From JAXGPP01 sp964436865 (GTDB lineage: Bacteria; Planctomycetota; Planctomycetia; Pirellulales; Thermoguttaceae): a stretch of DNA of 10,121 bases. Made by a program: the position numbers and the translations under genes. The notes beneath the pieces are model-generated. The model saw only the letters and a list, made by a program, of their open reading frames with translations. It was not told the DNA's origin and did no database searches. Positions 7,344-10,121 of the stretch are shown one piece after another. Every line of letters begins with the position of its first letter. Within the stretch, counting starts at the first letter, position 1. The stretch is taken from the NCBI GenBank assembly GCA_964436865.1, contig CAYTFK010000259.1, positions 1-10,121 on the forward strand, read 5' to 3'.

Positions 7344-8576
7344 CTATCGCGACACGTACGGTCCGCAGATCCTGATCACGTTGTGGCTCTCCGAGGTATC
7401 GGCGACGATCGTCACGCGATACTCGCTTCCACCGGGCGAGACCCGCAAGACGATGTGGCCGTGACCGCTGGCCATGCGCTCGATATCCTTGATGGCCTGT
7501 CGTGCATTGGGGTGCACGTCGGTGGCGAAGATGTCGCGCGCACCCGGATAGAGACGTTCGGACTGCAAGCGTTCCCACACACTCGGCGTCGGATGATGGG
7601 CGTCCCAAACTGAGAGCGTCCAGACCCGGGCGCTTAAGGTAGCGACGAGCGACTCGTTCATCGAGTCCAGGTAACCGTGATGGTCCAAAATGGCGGCGTC
7701 CACGGGACCCACCACCTTGGCCACCGGCGTTTCCATGTCGTACCAAGCCGGGCTTTTCGGGCGAATGCCCGGCAGGTCGCCGCCGTTGAAGAACCTGAAC
7801 TTGCCGTAGCTCAGCCGGAATGCGATGCTGAAGACGTTTTCATCCGGCCACTTGTTGCGGGGAATGCTCTCCAAGGACGGCATCCTCTGCTCGGTGGCCG
7901 AGCCCTGGCCGGTCCAGATCTCGCCGCTGGCCGCCACGTTGCGGAGTTCAAATCCGGGGTACTTCTGCGGCTGGCGGCGCAGAACCACCTGATCGTTGCG
8001 CCCGGGCACGAACCGTTCGACCTGCACGCCGTTGTTCTCGGCCTGCCATTTCACGCACGCCAGGTAGTTCTTTATGAACGGGGCTTCAGGCTGAGTCACG
8101 TTGCCGTAGTCGGGCCAGCCACGATCCAGCAACTTGCCGACCTTCAGGTCTTCGAGCACGCGGGTGACGCCAGTGAGCGTGTATCCGTGCGGTGAAAGTG
8201 GCATGCCCGCCGCCACTTCGCCCATGTGATCCTGATGGAAGTGGGTCAACAGCACGTAGTCAAGTGCCGGCTGCGGGTCGTGCCGCAGCGCGTGACGTAC
8301 GTAACGGACGACCCATTCGCCGGCCCGCCGCGTGTCGTCCGGTCGTGCGGGCGTGTGCTCGGGACTCGGGCCCGGCAATTCGCCCGCATCGACCAGTAAA
8401 GTCGTGCCGTCGGGAAAGACGTACAGGCCCGCATTGCCGCGCCCGGTGCTGATCTGATGGATATCGAGCATTCCCGGTTGCCACGACTCGATGGGGCGGC
8501 CCACCACATCCTCGGCATGGGCGACCCCGGCGGCGACGGCCAACACGACGATGGCGGGGAACAGCTTGAGTTTCAT
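7344..8576 (-). CDS. Secreted metallo-beta-lactamase-fold hydrolase
   Basis: A 410-residue metal-dependent hydrolase of the MBL superfamily. The frame is open to 8657, but the ATG at 8576 is preferred: it has GAGGG 8 bases upstream and begins a clean signal peptide, MKLKLFPAIVVLAVAAGVAHA, cleaved after AHA. Numbered from that Met, the mature protein starts with the fold's first strands around NAGLYVFPDGTTLLVDAG, then HFHQDH (112-117), the HxHxDH zinc motif with His112, His114, Asp116 and His117. GGDLPG (265-270) offers Asp267 as the bridging metal ligand, and DHHG (298-301) a further histidine. The strand order and NGGDLPG-then-DHHG pattern recall the ComEC/Rec2-type MBL domain, but there are no membrane segments beyond the signal. 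The protein is exported, so a role in extracytoplasmic hydrolysis of an ester or phosphoester is possible; the substrate is unknown. It converges on the TIM-barrel gene. Family secure, function open. Confidence 0.9.
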   Translation of the reverse strand: MKLKLFPAIVVLAVAAGVAHAEDVVGRPIESWQPGMLDIHQISTGRGNAGLYVFPDGTTLLVDAGELPGPSPEHTPARPDDTRRAGEWVVRYVRHALRHDPQPALDYVLLTHFHQDHMGEVAAGMPLSPHGYTLTGVTRVLEDLKVGKLLDRGWPDYGNVTQPEAPFIKNYLACVKWQAENNGVQVERFVPGRNDQVVLRRQPQKYPGFELRNVAASGEIWTGQGSATEQRMPSLESIPRNKWPDENVFSIAFRLSYGKFRFFNGGDLPGIRPKSPAWYDMETPVAKVVGPVDAAILDHHGYLDSMNESLVATLSARVWTLSVWDAHHPTPSVWERLQSERLYPGARDIFATDVHPNARQAIKDIERMASGHGHIVLRVSPGGSEYRVTIVADTSESHNVIRICGPYVSR

Positions 8577-8584
8577 CGACGTGA

Positions 8585-8589
8585 CCCTC
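8585..8589 (-). promoter_or_regulatory. Ribosome-binding site deciding the MBL-fold start
   Basis: On the minus strand GAGGG lies 8 bases before the ATG at 8576. Upstream in-frame Met codons at 8600 and 8657 would place a charged, non-signal stretch ahead of the signal peptide, so 8576 is the likely start. Confidence 0.6.
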
Positions 8590-8746
8590 GCCGCTGGTGT
8601 CATGGAAACGGAGAAGTGCCCCAAGTTTATCCAGTCGCTCCTCCTTCGCCAAGCCATACATAGCCCGCCGTGCCCGGGTCTCCGACCTCAGAGGCGTCCC
8701 GACGGATAGGATTCGGGCGGGGAAGGAACTGCATGGGCGGTGAGCA

Positions 8747-8961
8747 TCAATCGCAGCCGTCGAAGAATCCGTCGTCGAACCAGATCGGTTTGTACCCGTG
8801 TTCCGTCACGTGGCGCAGCGCGGTATCCCAACGTTCTAAAATATCCGGTATGTAATTGCGATAGAACGGCGCTTGTGCAGTTCGCGGGGCTTCGCCAAAT
8901 AGAGGCGGTCGAAAATGCTCTTGTACTGTCTTTGCTTCTCACAAGAACGCTCCCTGATTTA
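8747..8961 (-). pseudogene. Frameshifted 3' remnant of an unidentified gene
   Basis: Two minus-strand frames look coding in succession. The upstream one, opening right after TAA (8959-8961), reads EKQRQYKSIFDRLYLAKPR, then ELHKR, with GC-rich third positions. Near 8867-8880 the coding signal moves to another frame, reading FYRNYIPDILERWDTALRH and then VTEHGYKPIWFDDGFFDGCD to TGA at 8747-8749. The second frame is GC-rich at third positions only from about 8866 downwards, which places the shift. No ATG or GTG with a ribosome-binding site begins it, so this is a headless C-terminal piece of about 70 residues carrying a one-base-type frameshift. I do not recognise the family. The FDDG tetrapeptide recalls the polysaccharide deacetylase motif, but that motif is N-terminal in its domain and here a stop follows seven codons on, so I do not assign it. 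It lies in the same strand as, and 9 bases beyond, the esterase remnant. Confidence 0.5.
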
Positions 8962-8970
8962 AGAGGCAGT

Positions 8971-9414
8971 CTACTTCAGCAGCCACAGGCCAGCCGCGGC
9001 TTCCTGTTGGGAGGTATCGCCGGTGAAGATCTCGAGCCCATCGGGCGACGGGGCGGCGCGGTACGCGGCGGGGATGATCGCGGGTTTCGGGCCCTCGCCG
9101 GCGAGCCAGAGCGGGCGAGGAGCGTGAAGCGCGAGCAGGCCGGGCAGATCAAGGTACTTCGCGCCGCCAGGGAGGAACATCGGATCGCGGTAGTCGGGCA
9201 GCTTGCCGAAACGGAACCCCTGGGTGTCTGCCGCGACGCAGGCGAGGGCCTCGCCGGCCAACGCGCCGGCTGCCGCCACAATGGGACCGGCGCCGCGCCA
9301 ACCGGCGATGGCCACGGACTTCGGATTCGAACAGAGGCCACCTGTCGCCTGGCGGACGAAACGCACGATGGTCAGCACATCGTGCGTGCGTTGGGCGAAG
9401 AGCGCGTGGCTGTT
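8971..9414 (-). pseudogene. Headless acetylxylan-esterase-like C-terminus
   Basis: About 147 codons are open from just after TAG (9415-9417) to TAG (8971-8973). The reading starts NSHALFAQRTHDVLTIVRF, then VAIAGWRGAGPIVAAAGALA, AADTQGFRF, DPMFLPGGAKYLDLPGLLAL and HAPRPLWLAGEG. That order matches, from memory, the last part of large alpha/beta-hydrolase acetylxylan-esterase-like proteins common in Planctomycetota, which are several hundred residues long. The family-like signal reaches right up to the TAG, so the N-terminal catalytic part is absent rather than diverged. A GTG at 9378 is the only plausible start and has no ribosome-binding site. The GWRGAG turn lacks the serine of a GxSxG nucleophile elbow. 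It is probably a non-functional gene relic; an assembly join at 9415 is an alternative. Family call is moderate. Confidence 0.6.
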
Positions 9415-10121
9415 CTATCGCAGCAGTGGTGCTGGAAGCACAGACACCAGGATCGCCGTGTCAGGAGCCTTGCCGGAGTAAAAAGCGACGTAGTGTGTGT
9501 CGCCGATCGCGGTGGCGTTCGCGTTGCCCGCATCAATCGTGACCCGACTGCCCGTGGCGACTGCCTCGGAAGGAGGCCAGTTGAGCGGATTGTCGAACAC
9601 GCTGTCTGGATCAACGACTCGACGCCAGAGGATTCCCCGGCCGCGTTGATAGTAGTAGTTGCTCAACAGACCGGTTTCGGCGTCGAGGATCAGGCTCGGC
9701 GTGGAGATCAGAACATCGCCGATGTTTGTCTGCGCGCGCGCCCACGTCGCACCGTAGTCAGACGAAACCATCTGGAACTGAGATCGGCCTCCCTGCTCTG
9801 TCCGTGCGACTACGAGAATCCTGCCATTGCCAAGGTAGACAGCGGAGGGCTCAGTCGGCCACTGCGGTTTGGTCAACTCGGCCTCGATGGTGGTCTGTGT
9901 CCAAGTTGCGCCATTGTCACGGCTGGTCAGCTTGCCCCACGAGTGACTCGAGCCATCGTCGCCGTAGCTCCCGGCGAACCACAGTGCCATGAGCCCGACC
10001 GTGGGGACCGAGAAGATGTCGGTGATCTGCACGGGCGCCGTGGCAAGCTTCGGCGTCGCCACGAGTACGAACGTCACACCATCCGTGGTGCGGTAGAGGT
10101 CGTGAACACATTCCGATCCGT
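9415..10121 (-). CDS. Sialidase/BNR-repeat propeller protein, 5' end beyond window
   Basis: The frame is open to the right edge without a stop, giving 234 complete codons of the C-terminal part; any internal GTG such as that at 10077 is not the true start. It belongs to the exo-alpha-sialidase-like six-bladed propeller group (GH33-like fold). Asp-box repeats are visible: SRDNGATW (9901-9924) and SSDYGATW (9742-9765), plus a degenerate TTDGVTF near 10069-10089. Between them WPTEPSAVYLGNGRILVVAR fits the family's strand with a conserved Glu, and SNYYYQRGRG contributes a tyrosine cluster. The end, YVAFYSGKAPDTAILVSV followed by seven residues, looks like the last natural propeller strand, so the C-terminus seems intact. 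Export cannot be judged because the N-terminus is missing. Many such proteins are not true sialidases, so the substrate remains open. Its stop is immediately followed, in the same frame, by the esterase remnant. Confidence 0.82.
   Translation of the reverse strand, partial: GSECVHDLYRTTDGVTFVLVATPKLATAPVQITDIFSVPTVGLMALWFAGSYGDDGSSHSWGKLTSRDNGATWTQTTIEAELTKPQWPTEPSAVYLGNGRILVVARTEQGGRSQFQMVSSDYGATWARAQTNIGDVLISTPSLILDAETGLLSNYYYQRGRGILWRRVVDPDSVFDNPLNWPPSEAVATGSRVTIDAGNANATAIGDTHYVAFYSGKAPDTAILVSVLPAPLLR

Noticed and set aside
8626..8652. TTGGCG and GATAAA on the minus strand as promoter for the MBL-fold gene
   Set aside because: The spacer is only 15 bases and both hexamers are imperfect, so I do not list it as a feature.
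8260..8661. Minus-strand frame starting MYGLAKEERLDKLGALL
   Set aside because: The first residues look natural and a purine-rich GGAGGAG lies inside, but no ribosome-binding site precedes the ATG and the rest is an off-frame shadow of the MBL-fold gene.
8688..8942. 84-codon minus-strand frame with GTG start and AGGGAG 7 bases upstream
   Set aside because: The ribosome-binding-like site is tempting, but the product is Arg/Ser-rich with no motif and lies across the better coding signal of the frameshifted relic in the other two frames.

Overview
The window looks like a piece of a GC-rich bacterial chromosome, most likely from Planctomycetota or a related PVC-group lineage. This is inferred from the gene content: a Tat-exported Gfo/Idh/MocA oxidoreductase, large secreted glycoside hydrolases of families common in that group, a sialidase-type propeller protein and an esterase remnant. 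No rRNA, tRNA, CRISPR array, transposase or intact mobile element is visible, so the taxonomic call is only moderately firm.

Layout from left to right. Positions 1-608 are a gene-free, strongly C-rich stretch, with a possible hairpin behind the first gene. Positions 609-3248 (minus) encode an 879-residue exported protein that joins an (alpha/alpha)6-barrel glycosidase domain of the MGH1/GH63-like type to a five-bladed beta-propeller of the GH43/GH32/GH130 type. Positions 3249-3785 are a divergent intergenic region carrying a good sigma70-like promoter facing right. It drives a probable two-gene operon: a Tat-signal Gfo/Idh/MocA oxidoreductase (3786-4907) and, 24 bases later, a 758-residue secreted TIM-barrel protein resembling the DUF6259/GH101-like group (4932-7208).

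A 135-base convergent gap follows. Then come minus-strand genes: a secreted metallo-beta-lactamase-fold hydrolase (7344-8576), two decayed gene fragments (8747-8961 and 8971-9414), and a sialidase/BNR-repeat protein whose 5' end lies beyond the right edge (9415-10121).

Taken together, this is an extracytoplasmic glycan-handling locus. Every complete gene carries an export signal. The divergent hydrolase and the oxidoreductase/TIM-barrel pair could act on the same carbohydrate, with the oxidoreductase modifying sugars redox-wise in the periplasm; this coupling is an inference. The most unusual spots are the GH-propeller fusion, the Tat-oxidoreductase/TIM-barrel pair, and the boundary at 9414/9415, where a sialidase stop codon abuts in frame a headless esterase C-terminus, followed by a second, frameshifted gene remnant that I could not identify.
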